Source: Halosimplex halophilum (lineage in GTDB: Archaea > Halobacteriota > Halobacteria > Halobacteriales > Haloarculaceae). Taken from it: a DNA stretch of 64,000 bases. Below, one piece after another: positions 8,512 through 16,654 of this stretch (its first letter is position 1; each line of letters starts with the position of its first letter). The notes under the pieces are model-generated. The model made no database searches, was not told the origin of the DNA, and saw only the letters and a program-made list of their open reading frames with translations. The stretch is from positions 1,584,881 through 1,648,880 of the forward strand of contig NZ_ML214297.1 in NCBI RefSeq assembly GCF_004698125.1, in the 5' to 3' direction. A program made the translations under genes and the position numbers.

Positions 8512-8538
8512 GTCTCCGCCGACGAGGCCGCCGCGTAA
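8512..8538 (+). pseudogene. Remnant: degenerate second copy of the L11 C-terminus
   Basis: Nine codons, GTC TCC GCC GAC GAG ... TAA, read VSADEAAA-stop. The real L11 tail at 8439-8465 reads VFAEEAAA-stop with different synonymous codons. The copy is 73 bp downstream and not in the L11 frame, so it is not translated as part of L11. Confidence 0.45.
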
Positions 8539-8693
8539 GCGGGTTCGAGGCGACCGCTCGACGGCTCCGGCGATTTTCCGGTACTCCCGTCCCGCAGCCT
8601 CGCGTGTCCTGTTCTCTGTCGGCGGGCCACCGACGACCCGGTCGGCCACAACGTTATACGCGCCTCGGCCGACACTCAGTGTGGAGGTAACAC

Positions 8694-9374
8694 ATGACAC
8701 GGACACCGGAGCAGGTCGCGGGGCGTATCCAGCACACGGAGGTAGGTCCCACGGCCGACCAGGAGCGCATCGAGGAGCTGTGCGACGAGTGCGTCGAGCA
8801 CGGCTTCGACGGGGCGATGGTGCAGGCGTGCTGGGTCCCGCTGGCGCGGGAGCGGCTCTCGGGGACGGACGTGACGGTGTGCAGCGCCGTCGGCTTCCCG
8901 ATGGGTGGCGACCGCCCCATCTCGAAGGCGGCGGCCATCCGGGACGCCGTCGCCGCCGGCGCCGAGGAGGTCGACGTGATGCCGAACATCGGGTTCGTCA
9001 AGTCCGGTCGCTTCGAGGACGTTCGCCGCGAGATGGAGCTGGTCGTCGAGGCCAGCGGCGACGCGACCGTCAAGGCGATGCTCGAACTCGGCGCCCTCGA
9101 CGACGCCGAGGCCAGGCGGATCGTGGAGCTGGCCGTCGACGCGGGCTTCGACTACGTGAAAAACTCCAGCGGCTGGGGCGAGGGCGGTGAGGCGACCGTC
9201 GAGCGCGTCGAGTTCCTCCGCGAGCGGGTCCCCGACGACGTGAAGGTGAAAGCCAGCGGCGGGATCAGGACGCTGGACGGCGCGAACGAACTGCTCGACG
9301 CGGGCGCGGACCTGCTGGGGGCGTCCAGCGGGGTCGAGATCGTCACCGGGGCCGTCGGCGATGGCGAGTACTGA
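8694..9374 (+). CDS. deoC: Deoxyribose-phosphate aldolase
   Basis: 226 residues, the usual DeoC length, as a TIM barrel. The Schiff-base lysine is K156 in DYVKNSSGW, the proton-relay lysine is K186 in VKASGGIR, and D94 in VDVMPNIG completes the triad. It splits 2-deoxyribose-5-phosphate to acetaldehyde and glyceraldehyde-3-phosphate. The ATG at 8694 directly precedes the conserved first helix, and GGAGGTAACAC precedes it, a Shine-Dalgarno-like sequence. The 3' end overlaps rbsK by 14 bp (9361-9374), so the two are coupled, which suggests that the kinase supplies its substrate. Confidence 0.93.
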   Translation: MTRTPEQVAGRIQHTEVGPTADQERIEELCDECVEHGFDGAMVQACWVPLARERLSGTDVTVCSAVGFPMGGDRPISKAAAIRDAVAAGAEEVDVMPNIGFVKSGRFEDVRREMELVVEASGDATVKAMLELGALDDAEARRIVELAVDAGFDYVKNSSGWGEGGEATVERVEFLRERVPDDVKVKASGGIRTLDGANELLDAGADLLGASSGVEIVTGAVGDGEY

Positions 9375-10341
9375 CCCCGTCGTCGCCGTCGTCGGCAGCT
9401 ACAACGTCGGCCTGACGATGCAGGTCCCGGCGTTCCCGGCGCCCGGCGAGACGGTCGTCGGCCGCGAGTTCGCGGAGGGTCCCGGCGGCAAGGGCTCGAA
9501 CCAGGCCGTCGCCGCAGCCAGGCTCGGCGCCGAGTCGCGGTTCGTCGGCCGAGTCGGCGCGGACCGCTACGGCGACGACGCGGTCGCGCTCTGGGACGCG
9601 GAGGGCGTCGACGCCGACGCGGTGACCCGCGACGAGGCGACCCACACCGGCGTCGGCTTCGTGATCGTCGACGAGGACGGCGAGAACGAGATCACCGTCG
9701 CGCCCGGGGCCAACGACCGCCTCTCGGCGGCCGACGTGCGCGAGCGAGCGGCGGCCATCGAGACCGCCGACGCGCTGCTCGTCCAGCTGGAGATCGGCGA
9801 CGAGCCGGTCCGGGCGGCGGTGGAGGCGGCCGCGGCCGCCGGGACGACGGTCGTCTGCAACCCCGCACCCGCCCGGGAACTGCCGGCCGACGTGCTGGCG
9901 CGCGTCGACTACCTCACGCCGAACGAACACGAGGCCCGGACGCTGGCGGGCGCCGGCGGCGACGGTGGGGCAGGAACGGACAGCGGAGACGAGGGGGACG
10001 GCGAAGGCAGGGGAGCGATCACCGACGAGGCGGTCGCGCGCGAGCTGCTCGACCTCGGCGCCGGGACCGTCGTCCTGACGCTGGGCGGCGCGGGCGCGTT
10101 GCTCGTCTCCGGGGACGGTGTCGAACGCGTCCGCGCGCCGCCGGTCGACGCGGTCGACACGACCGGCGCCGGCGACGCGTTCAACGGGGCCCTCGCCGTC
10201 GCGCTCGCGGAGGGGCTGGAGGACCGGGCCGCCGTGCGGTTCGGCTGCGCGGCCGGCGCGCTCGCGGTGACCGCCCCGGAGGTGGTGCCCGGGCTCCCCG
10301 GGCGAGCCGCCGTCGACGACCTGGTCGCCGACTCGTGGTGA
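9361..10341 (+). CDS. rbsK: Ribokinase/deoxyribokinase, PfkB family
   Basis: 326 residues. The N-terminal substrate motif is GPGGKGSNQAVAAARLG (about 39-55). The C-terminal PfkB signature DTTGAGDAFNGALA supplies the catalytic Asp (D272) and anion hole. A low-complexity Gly/Asp insertion (about 196-220) interrupts the lid-proximal region, common in halophilic proteins. It phosphorylates ribose or deoxyribose at C5 using ATP. Overlap with deoC favours deoxyribose as at least one substrate; sequence alone does not separate the two sugars. It is the second gene of a two-gene plus-strand operon. Confidence 0.9.
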   Translation: MASTDPVVAVVGSYNVGLTMQVPAFPAPGETVVGREFAEGPGGKGSNQAVAAARLGAESRFVGRVGADRYGDDAVALWDAEGVDADAVTRDEATHTGVGFVIVDEDGENEITVAPGANDRLSAADVRERAAAIETADALLVQLEIGDEPVRAAVEAAAAAGTTVVCNPAPARELPADVLARVDYLTPNEHEARTLAGAGGDGGAGTDSGDEGDGEGRGAITDEAVARELLDLGAGTVVLTLGGAGALLVSGDGVERVRAPPVDAVDTTGAGDAFNGALAVALAEGLEDRAAVRFGCAAGALAVTAPEVVPGLPGRAAVDDLVADSW

Positions 10342-10407
10342 CCGGCGTGCAGGACGCCGACGGTCGACGAACGGGCGACTACAGCGGCGACTGCCGCCGG
10401 TCCGCGC

Positions 10408-10896
10408 TCAGGGCGGCTCGCCGTACATCTCCTCGTAGCGCTCGCGGTACGCCGCTGGCATCGCGACGTTCTCGCCGTCGAACCAGGGTTTCGGGTCGGT
10501 CCCGCACTGGATCACGACGTTCCCCCAGGGCAGGAACTCGCCCGTCCGGACGACTGCTTTCGCCCCCTCGCCGTGGTCGAGGACCGCCTCGTGGGGGATC
10601 GTGTCGAGTTCGGCGCCCGACCCCTCGTAGAGGTCCCGCAGGAACGCATCGAAGTCGGGGTTCATCTCCGGCACGTCGTCGGCGTAGAGCACCCGCTCGG
10701 GGATCAGCTCGTCGTGGACCGCTTCGAGGACGGTCGAGACCTCCGGGACCCCCCGGGTCAGCGCGAGGTCGATCCGCCGGGCGTCCTCGGGGATCGGGAA
10801 CCCCGCGTCGACGACCATCAGGTGGTCGGTGTGACCCATGCTGGCGACGGCGTGGCTCAGTTCGGCGTTGAGGATGGCGTCCGGGTCGCGCTTCAT
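10408..10896 (-). CDS. rbsD: RbsD/FucU-type sugar mutarotase (D-ribose pyranase)
   Basis: 162 residues. The start ATG at 10896 gives MKRDPDAILNAELSHAVASM, with the family signature GHTDHLMVVDAGFPIP (H22 and D30 catalytic) at the expected distance; the ATG 27 bp further upstream adds only nine atypical residues. The C-terminal FAYR-like site is seen as AYRERYEEMYG. It interconverts pyranose and furanose forms of ribose (or fucose), giving the kinase its substrate. It sits between rbsK and the importer genes, on the importer strand and about 100 bp after the permease stop. Confidence 0.87.
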   Translation of the reverse strand: MKRDPDAILNAELSHAVASMGHTDHLMVVDAGFPIPEDARRIDLALTRGVPEVSTVLEAVHDELIPERVLYADDVPEMNPDFDAFLRDLYEGSGAELDTIPHEAVLDHGEGAKAVVRTGEFLPWGNVVIQCGTDPKPWFDGENVAMPAAYRERYEEMYGEPP

Positions 10897-10996
10897 GCCA
10901 CCGAGTACCACGCGCGGGAGCAAAAAGGGCGGTCACGAGCCGGACCGACCGGGGCGGGAGCGGTCGGGCGAAGACGGCGGACGGGCGGAATCGCCG

Positions 10997-12082
10997 TCAG
11001 CGGCGGATGAGGATGTCGAGGACGACGGCGACGATGATGACGACGCCGGTGAGGAACTCCTGGAGCTCGACGGGCATCCCGTTCAGGACGAGCAGGACGG
11101 GGATGACGCCGATGACCAGCGAGCCGAGGAACATGCCGAGCAGGGTCCCCTCGCCGCCGAAGAGGTTGGTCCCGCCGATGACGACCGCGGCGATGACCAG
11201 CAGCTCGAAGCCGATGCCGGCCGAGCCGAACATCGACCCGAAGTAGGAGATGGCGACGACGCCGGCGAACGACGCCAGCACCGCCGTCAGCACGAAGTTG
11301 ATGATCTTGACCCGGTCGGTGTCGATACCGGCCATCTCCGCGGCGTCCTGGTCGTCGCCGGTGGCGTAGACGTGGTAGCCGAAGCGGGTCTTCTGGAGCA
11401 GGAACCCGAAGACGACCGTCAGGCCGATCGCCCAGAAGATCTGGTTCTGGATCTCCAGCCCGGCGACGGTGATGCTCCCCCCGAAGACGTCGATCAGCGC
11501 CAGGTCCGGGGTCTGCCTGGACCCGGCCGGCGTGAAGTAGTAGGCGACCCCGCGGAGGACGCTCATCATCCCGATGGTCGTGATCAGCGACGGGACGCCG
11601 ACCTTCGTGACGATGACGCCGTTGGCCAGTCCGACGGCCCCGCCCACCGCGAGCACCGCGGCGAGGGCGGCGAGGACGGTGAGGTTGAAGTCGTTCATCA
11701 GCATCGCGAAGACGATGCCGCCGACGGCGTACATCGACCCGACCGACAGGTCGAACTCGCCGCCGATGATGAGGTAGGTCATCCCGATGCCGATGATGAT
11801 GTAGGGGGCGACCGACCGGAACAGCCGCGATGTGACCCCGGACATCGAGTCCCAGTCGAAGAAGATGTCCGGGCGCGTGACCGCGATCAGCCCGAACAGG
11901 ACCAGGAACCCGAAGAACACGCCGACCTCGCGCCTGGCGAACAGCCGTTTCAGTGCGGAGTCGCCCGACCGGCTGACCGCCCGGGCGTCGCCGCTGTCGG
12001 CGGTCCCGCCGTCCGTGGCGAGCGTCGCCTCGCTCCGTTCGGAAGCGGTCCCGTCCGAGGGGGGCTCGCACGCGTCGCTCAT
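10997..12082 (-). CDS. Ribose/sugar ABC transporter permease (RbsC family)
   Basis: 361 residues. A 50-residue acidic, Ser/Thr-rich cytoplasmic N-terminus precedes about ten membrane segments starting at VGVFFGFLVLFGLIAV. The BPD_transp_2 hallmarks are present: GGEFDLSVGSMYA, GVPSLITTIGMM and the EAA-like loop DAAEMAGIDTDRVKIINF facing the ATPase. The ATG at 12082 overlaps the ATPase stop (ATGA, 12079-12082). It is the membrane channel of a carbohydrate uptake transporter-2 system, and the downstream gene is rbsD. Confidence 0.9.
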   Translation of the reverse strand: MSDACEPPSDGTASERSEATLATDGGTADSGDARAVSRSGDSALKRLFARREVGVFFGFLVLFGLIAVTRPDIFFDWDSMSGVTSRLFRSVAPYIIIGIGMTYLIIGGEFDLSVGSMYAVGGIVFAMLMNDFNLTVLAALAAVLAVGGAVGLANGVIVTKVGVPSLITTIGMMSVLRGVAYYFTPAGSRQTPDLALIDVFGGSITVAGLEIQNQIFWAIGLTVVFGFLLQKTRFGYHVYATGDDQDAAEMAGIDTDRVKIINFVLTAVLASFAGVVAISYFGSMFGSAGIGFELLVIAAVVIGGTNLFGGEGTLLGMFLGSLVIGVIPVLLVLNGMPVELQEFLTGVVIIVAVVLDILIRR

Positions 12083-12894
12083 GCGGTGGTCTCCTCCGAG
12101 TCGGCGGTCCGCGAGAGGTCGAACTCCTCGAACTCGGACTCGTCCTCGGCGCCCATCATCAGCGCGATGATCTCGTTGCGCGTCGCGTCGGCCGCCTCGC
12201 GGACGCCCATGAGCCGGCCCTGCGACAGGACGGAGACCCGGTCGGCGACCCCGAGGACGTGGCGGATGTTGTGGCTGATGAGGATTATCGTCAGCCCCTG
12301 GTCGCGCAGGTCGTCGATCACCCGGAGGACGTTGCGCGCGCCCTCGATCGAGAGCGCGCTCGTCGGCTCGTCCATGATGAGGATGTCGGGGTCGGACTGG
12401 AGCGCCCGGGCGATGGCGACCGCCTGCTGCTGGCCGCCGGAGGTGTTCTTGACCTTCGCCTCGGGGTCGACCGGGATCTTCACCCGGTCGAGGTTCGTCT
12501 TCGCCTCCTCGACCATCCGCTCCTCGTCGACGAGGTTGAGCCAGCGGCCGAGCCGCCCCATCCTGGTCGGCTCGTGGCCGAGGAAGACGTTCGCGGCGAC
12601 GGTCTGGTTGGGCGCCAGCGCCAGTTCCTGGTAGACGGTCTCGATGCCCTTCGCGCGGGCGTCGTTGTAGTCGTCGAACGACACCTCCTCGCCGCCGACG
12701 AAGATCTGCCCGCTGGTCGGCTCGTGGACGCCACAGAGCATCTTGATGAGCGTCGACTTGCCGGCGCCGTTGTCGCCGACCAGCGCCATGACCTCGCCCT
12801 CCCGCACCTCGAAGTCCACGTCCTCGACGGCGTGGATGTTCCCGAACCGTTTCGTGAGTCGTTCCGTGTAGAGTATCGGATCCTGTTGGGACAT
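12079..12894 (-). CDS. Sugar ABC transporter ATP-binding protein (CUT2, single domain)
   Basis: 271 residues. Walker A GDNGAGKST near 37-45, the ABC signature as NTSGGQQQAVAIARAL near 150-165, and Walker B ILIMDEPTSAL. Bacterial RbsA is a tandem of two such domains (about 500 residues); this protein has only one, so two copies must pair. The switch region has the usual LISHNIRHV. The C-terminal 20 residues are acidic. The order is binding protein, ATPase, permease, all overlapping or closely spaced, so this is one operon. Confidence 0.92.
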   Translation of the reverse strand: MSQQDPILYTERLTKRFGNIHAVEDVDFEVREGEVMALVGDNGAGKSTLIKMLCGVHEPTSGQIFVGGEEVSFDDYNDARAKGIETVYQELALAPNQTVAANVFLGHEPTRMGRLGRWLNLVDEERMVEEAKTNLDRVKIPVDPEAKVKNTSGGQQQAVAIARALQSDPDILIMDEPTSALSIEGARNVLRVIDDLRDQGLTIILISHNIRHVLGVADRVSVLSQGRLMGVREAADATRNEIIALMMGAEDESEFEEFDLSRTADSEETTA

Positions 12895-12930
12895 GGGTGG
12901 AGAATACCGGTTTCGGCGGCGGGCCGACGG

Positions 12931-14124
12931 TCAGGCGCCGTGGTACTCGCGGAGCTGGCCCCAGCCGCCGGACCGTTCCTGTGCGAACTCGATGTTCGAC
13001 TCGTCGATGACCTCGGCGCCGGTCGGGTAGTCCTTCGGCGGCATCCCCCGGTCCACGTAGGCGAACATCTGCATCGTCGGGACGTACCCCTGGCTGTAGG
13101 GGTCCTGGCCGGTCGTGTAGTCGAGGTTGCCGCTGTTGATGTGTTCCAGCGTCTGGGAGGTCAGGTCGAAGCCGCCGCCGACGACCTCGTCGGCCATCCC
13201 CTGGTTCTCGATGGCGTTGCCGATGAACCAGGTGAACGCGTCGGCGCCCATGATGCCGTCCAGGTCGGGGTTCGCGGTGAGGTGGTTCTCGATCCGCGAG
13301 ACCCCCTCGTTGGAGTCGCCGGTGTAGTTGAGCCGGTCGGTCACCTCGACGTCGGAGTTCTGTCGGATCGCCATCTCCATCCCGTCGGCGCGGGCCGACA
13401 GCGCGCTGTGACCGGGGTCCGAGAGGCCGGGGGTCACCCGCGACGCGTCGTCGGGGAGCTTGTCGAGCATGGAGAGCCCGCAGACGTACCCCGCGGCGAC
13501 CTGGTCCTGGCCGGTGTAGGCCAGCGCCCGGCCGTACTTCTCGCGCATCCCCTCGCGGTCGAGCGCCAGCGTGTTGTAGGTCACCACCGGGATGTCGTTC
13601 TCCAGCGCCCGGTTGATGACGTCGTCGTACGCCTCGGGGTCGGCGATCGTCGTCGCGATGACGTCCGGTCCGGAGTCGACGACGGAGTTGAGGATGTTGA
13701 CCTGCTCCTGCACGCTGAACCCGCCCGAGGGGCCGGTGAACGTGGCCTCCCAGCCCAGCTGGCTGGCCGCGTCGTGGAGCCCGCCGATCGTCGGGTCGAA
13801 GAAGGACGTGCTGGCGTCGTGGGTCACCATCGTAATCTGGCGCGCGTCGGGCTCCGACGAGAAGTCGAGCGTCGTCGGCGGCGGGTTCAGCTCCACGAGC
13901 TGGTAGTTCGGTGCGCCACCTCCGTCGCCGCCGTCTCCCCCGCCGTCGGTCCCGGTCGCGCCGCCACCCCCCGGCGTGTCCGTGGAATCGTCGCCCTGAG
14001 TGCACCCGGCGAGTCCGCCGAGGCCGCCCACCGCGGCGACCGCACCGAGCTGTTTCATCACCTCGCGACGCGATACGCCCCTGCCGACTCGGATCTCCGT
14101 AATGTCCGTGTTATCACGGGACAT
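12931..14124 (-). CDS. Sugar-binding lipoprotein of the ABC importer (Tat-exported)
   Basis: 397 residues. The N-terminus has a twin-arginine motif SRREVMK (18-24) and a lipobox LAGC (C41), so it is exported folded and lipid-anchored. A Gly/Asp linker (about 45-70) leads to a periplasmic-binding-protein type I fold with TMVTHDASTSFFDP and VVTYNTLALDREG, like RbsB/XylF. The ATG at 14124 was chosen over one 57 bp upstream because it places the Tat motif correctly and a TATA-like TAAATAT near 14150 predicts initiation at 14124. It captures ribose or a related sugar; the exact ligand is unknown. Confidence 0.9.
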   Translation of the reverse strand: MSRDNTDITEIRVGRGVSRREVMKQLGAVAAVGGLGGLAGCTQGDDSTDTPGGGGATGTDGGGDGGDGGGAPNYQLVELNPPPTTLDFSSEPDARQITMVTHDASTSFFDPTIGGLHDAASQLGWEATFTGPSGGFSVQEQVNILNSVVDSGPDVIATTIADPEAYDDVINRALENDIPVVTYNTLALDREGMREKYGRALAYTGQDQVAAGYVCGLSMLDKLPDDASRVTPGLSDPGHSALSARADGMEMAIRQNSDVEVTDRLNYTGDSNEGVSRIENHLTANPDLDGIMGADAFTWFIGNAIENQGMADEVVGGGFDLTSQTLEHINSGNLDYTTGQDPYSQGYVPTMQMFAYVDRGMPPKDYPTGAEVIDESNIEFAQERSGGWGQLREYHGA

Positions 14125-14408
14125 GGACCACGTTACCGCGCATCGATATTTAGTCCTATCGATTATTATATTTACTGACACTAACTATCAGGTAGAGATC
14201 CCGAACAGTCTTGAATACTATCTGTTAGTGTGTTCTTTTCTATGTGTGGTGTCGACACGAGAGCCTGCTCGGATCGGAGCCGGGCGGGTCGCGGTCGCCG
14301 GTCACGCGCGACCGTGTCGCGAGGGCGCGGGGCCGAATCCGCGCCGACGGCCCCGACGCCGGCGGAGACGGGTGCCAACGCGTGACGCTGCAGGCCGCGT
14401 TCGACGGC
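14125..14408. other. Intergenic region between sugar operon and rpl1
   Basis: The left half is unusually AT-rich (14140-14260) and carries the divergent promoter of the binding-protein gene, with TAAATAT near 14150 and a second AT island at 14163-14180. The right half is GC-rich and I see no gene in it. It marks the right border of the pentose cluster lying between rpl11 and rpl1. Confidence 0.45.
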
Positions 14409-14500
14409 TTTAAGTGTCGCATCGGCGTTCGCCGAGATGAGACAGGCTTCGCCTGTTTCACTGACCCGTAGGAGCCGCTGGCGCACTACGGAGGTGAACA
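14409..14500 (+). promoter_or_regulatory. rpl1 promoter and structured 5' leader (probable L1 autoregulatory site)
   Basis: TATA element TTTAAG at 14409-14414 gives a start near 14438 and a leader of about 63 nt. The leader folds into a 9-bp hairpin (14439-14447 with 14451-14459, UUC loop). A second stem, CCGUAG (14466-14471) with CUACGG (14486-14491), covers the first bases of the Shine-Dalgarno GGAGGTG (14490-14496). In Halobacterium and relatives a leader of similar length on the L1-L10-L12 mRNA mimics the 23S rRNA site of L1 and is used for feedback control. That function is inferred here from position and structure. Confidence 0.6.
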
Positions 14501-15139
14501 ATGGCAGATCAGGAAATAGAGAACGCAGTTTCTCGCGCACTCGAGGACGCCCCGCCCCGGAACTTCCGGGAGACGGTCGACCTCGCGATCAACTTGCGCG
14601 ACATCGACCTAGACGACCCGTCGAACCGCGTCGACCAGGACGTGGTCCTCCCGTCCGGGACCGGACAGGAGACCCAGATCGTCGTGTTCGCGGAGGGCGA
14701 GACAGCCCTGCGCGCCGAGGACGTCGCCGAAGAGGTCCTCGACAGCGACGATCTCGCCGACCTGGGCGACAACGACAACGAGGCCAAGGACCTGGCCGAC
14801 GAGACCGACTTCTTCCTCGCGGAGGAGTCACTGATGCAGGACATCGGCCGCTACCTGGGGACCGTGCTCGGTCCGCGGGGGAAGATGCCCGACCCCATCG
14901 CGCCGGACGACGACGTGGTGGAGATGGTCGAGCGGCTGAAAAACTCCGTCACCATCCGGAGCGGCGACCGGCGCACCTTCCACACGCGCGTCGGTGCGGA
15001 GGACATGGACGCCGAGGACATCGGCGACAACATCGACGTCATCCTCCGTCGCCTGCACGCAGACCTCGAGAAGGGTCCGCTCAACATCGACTCCATCTAC
15101 GTGAAGACGACGATGGGGCCGGCAGTGGAGGTCGCCTGA
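14501..15139 (+). CDS. rpl1: 50S ribosomal protein L1
   Basis: 212 residues, the normal archaeal L1 length. Starts [15 protein letters not shown]. The two-domain fold is visible: domain I (1-65 and 155-212, with [17 protein letters not shown] and [20 protein letters not shown]) and domain II (66-154, with [15 protein letters not shown]). L1 binds the 23S stalk for E-site tRNA release and represses its own mRNA. The Shine-Dalgarno GGAGGTG lies four bases before the ATG, unusual in a genome where most genes look leaderless. First gene of the L1-P0-P1 operon. Confidence 0.97.
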   Translation: MADQEIENAVSRALEDAPPRNFRETVDLAINLRDIDLDDPSNRVDQDVVLPSGTGQETQIVVFAEGETALRAEDVAEEVLDSDDLADLGDNDNEAKDLADETDFFLAEESLMQDIGRYLGTVLGPRGKMPDPIAPDDDVVEMVERLKNSVTIRSGDRRTFHTRVGAEDMDAEDIGDNIDVILRRLHADLEKGPLNIDSIYVKTTMGPAVEVA

Positions 15140-15140
15140 C

Positions 15141-16181
15141 ATGAGCGCCGAACGCAAGACCGAGACCATCCCCCAGTGGAAGCAGGAGGAGGTCGCCGAC
15201 GTCGTCGAGATGATCGAATCGTACGACAGCGTCGGCATCGTCGACATCACCGGCATCCCCTCCCGACAGCTCCAGGACATGCGCCGGGACCTGTACGGGA
15301 CGGCCGAACTGCGCGTCTCGCGCAACACGCTCATCGAGCGCGCGCTCGAGGAGGTCGACGCCGGCCTCGAGGACCTGACCGACTACGTGTCGGGTCAGGT
15401 CGGCCTCATCGGCACCAACGACAACCCCTTCGGGCTCTACCAGCAGCTGGAGGCCTCGAAGACGCCGGCGCCGATCAACGCCGGCGAGGTCGCCCCCAAC
15501 GACATCGTCATCCCGGAGGGCGACACGGGCATCGACCCCGGGCCGTTCGTCGGCGACCTCCAGCAGGTCGGCGCGGACGCCCGCATCCAGGACGGGTCGA
15601 TCCAGGTGCTCTCGGACTCGACCGTGCTCGACGCGGGCGAGGAGGTCTCGGACGACCTCGCCAACGTCCTCAGCGAGCTCGGCATCGAGCCCAAGGAAGT
15701 CGGGCTGGACCTGCGCGCCGTCCACGCCGACGGCGTCCTGTTCGAGCCCGAGGAGCTCGAACTCGACGTCGAGGAGTACCGGGCCGACATCGAGGCGGCG
15801 GCCGCCCGCGGCCGCAACCTCTCGGTCAACGCGAGTTACCCGACGGCCCAGACCGCTCCGACGCTGCTCCAGAAGGCCCGCGGCGACGCCAAGAGCCTCG
15901 CCCTGCAGGGCGCCATCGAGAGCCCCGGGGTCATGGACGACCTCGTCTCGAAGGCCGACGCGCAGGTACGGGCCCTGGCGGCGCAGGTCGACGACCCCGA
16001 GGCCCTGCCGGAGGAGCTGCAGGACGTCGAGGAGCCCGCGGCTGACGCACAGGCAGACGACCAGACCGAAACCGATGACGACGCCGACGAGTCCGACGAC
16101 GAGGAAGCCGAGGCCGAGGAGGCCGACGAGGACGATGACGACGACGAGGACGTCGGCGACGCCATGGGAGCCATGTTCTAA
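15141..16181 (+). CDS. rpl10: 50S ribosomal protein L10 / acidic stalk protein P0
   Basis: 346 residues. The N-terminal rRNA-binding domain (1-105) contains [18 protein letters not shown] and [13 protein letters not shown] central archaeal/eukaryal P0 insertion (about 110-200) and the helical spine (about 220-290) that carries P1 dimers follow. The last 50 residues are an extreme Asp/Glu tail ending [10 protein letters not shown], the conserved P-protein C-terminus that contacts translation factors. The gene begins one base after the rpl1 stop; its Shine-Dalgarno GGAGGT lies inside the end of rpl1. Confidence 0.97.
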   Translation: MSAERKTETIPQWKQEEVADVVEMIESYDSVGIVDITGIPSRQLQDMRRDLYGTAELRVSRNTLIERALEEVDAGLEDLTDYVSGQVGLIGTNDNPFGLYQQLEASKTPAPINAGEVAPNDIVIPEGDTGIDPGPFVGDLQQVGADARIQDGSIQVLSDSTVLDAGEEVSDDLANVLSELGIEPKEVGLDLRAVHADGVLFEPEELELDVEEYRADIEAAAARGRNLSVNASYPTAQTAPTLLQKARGDAKSLALQGAIESPGVMDDLVSKADAQVRALAAQVDDPEALPEELQDVEEPAADAQADDQTETDDDADESDDEEAEAEEADEDDDDDEDVGDAMGAMF

Positions 16182-16183
16182 CA

Positions 16184-16534
16184 ATGGAATACGTTTACGC
16201 AGCACTCATCCTGAACGAGACCGGCGAAGAGATCAACGAAGCAAACCTGACCGACGTGCTCGAGGCCGCGGGCGTCGACGTGGAGGAGTCCCGCGTCAAG
16301 GCGCTCGTCGCGGCGCTCGAAGACGTCGACATCGACGACGCCGTCGAGCAGGCCGCCGCCGTCCCCGCCGCGACCGGCGGGGCCGCGGGCGGCGCCGCCG
16401 GCGGCGACGAGTCCGCCGACGAGGGCGGCGACGAAGACGAGGCCGAGGAAGCCGAAGCCGACGAGGGCGGCGACGACGACGATGACGACGACGAGGAGGC
16501 CAGCGGCGAGGGCCTCGGCGAGCTGTTCGGCTGA
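16184..16534 (+). CDS. rpl12: 50S ribosomal protein P1 (L12)
   Basis: 116 residues. Starts [20 protein letters not shown], the P1 dimerisation domain, then [22 protein letters not shown] Gly/Ala hinge (about 68-82) leads to a long Asp/Glu tail ending EGLGELFG, which recruits elongation factors. It starts two bases after the rpl10 stop and is the last gene of the operon. The tail differs from the P0 tail only in its last residues, as expected for stalk proteins acting together. Confidence 0.97.
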   Translation: MEYVYAALILNETGEEINEANLTDVLEAAGVDVEESRVKALVAALEDVDIDDAVEQAAAVPAATGGAAGGAAGGDESADEGGDEDEAEEAEADEGGDDDDDDDEEASGEGLGELFG

Positions 16535-16549
16535 TCCGGACTCCCGACA

Positions 16550-16567
16550 CCTTCCTTCCGTTTATTC
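16550..16567 (+). terminator. Pyrimidine-rich terminator after rpl12
   Basis: CCTTCCTTCCGTTTATTCC begins about 15 bp after the rpl12 stop. T-rich stretches without a strong hairpin are the usual archaeal intrinsic terminators. It separates the plus-strand operon from the convergent permease gene. Confidence 0.45.
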
Positions 16568-16654
16568 CGCCGGTCAGCCGCTGCGCCCGCGGTCGCGTCG
16601 ACGGAGCGCGGACCGCAGCGCGACGGCGTCGACCGCTCAGGGCCTGTGCATCGC

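Noticed and set aside
10997..14005. One 1002-codon minus-strand frame covering permease and upstream genes
   Set aside because: Only the last 361 codons are permease-like. The remainder is a shadow frame of the ATPase and binding-protein genes, which lie in other frames with good starts and ATGA overlap.
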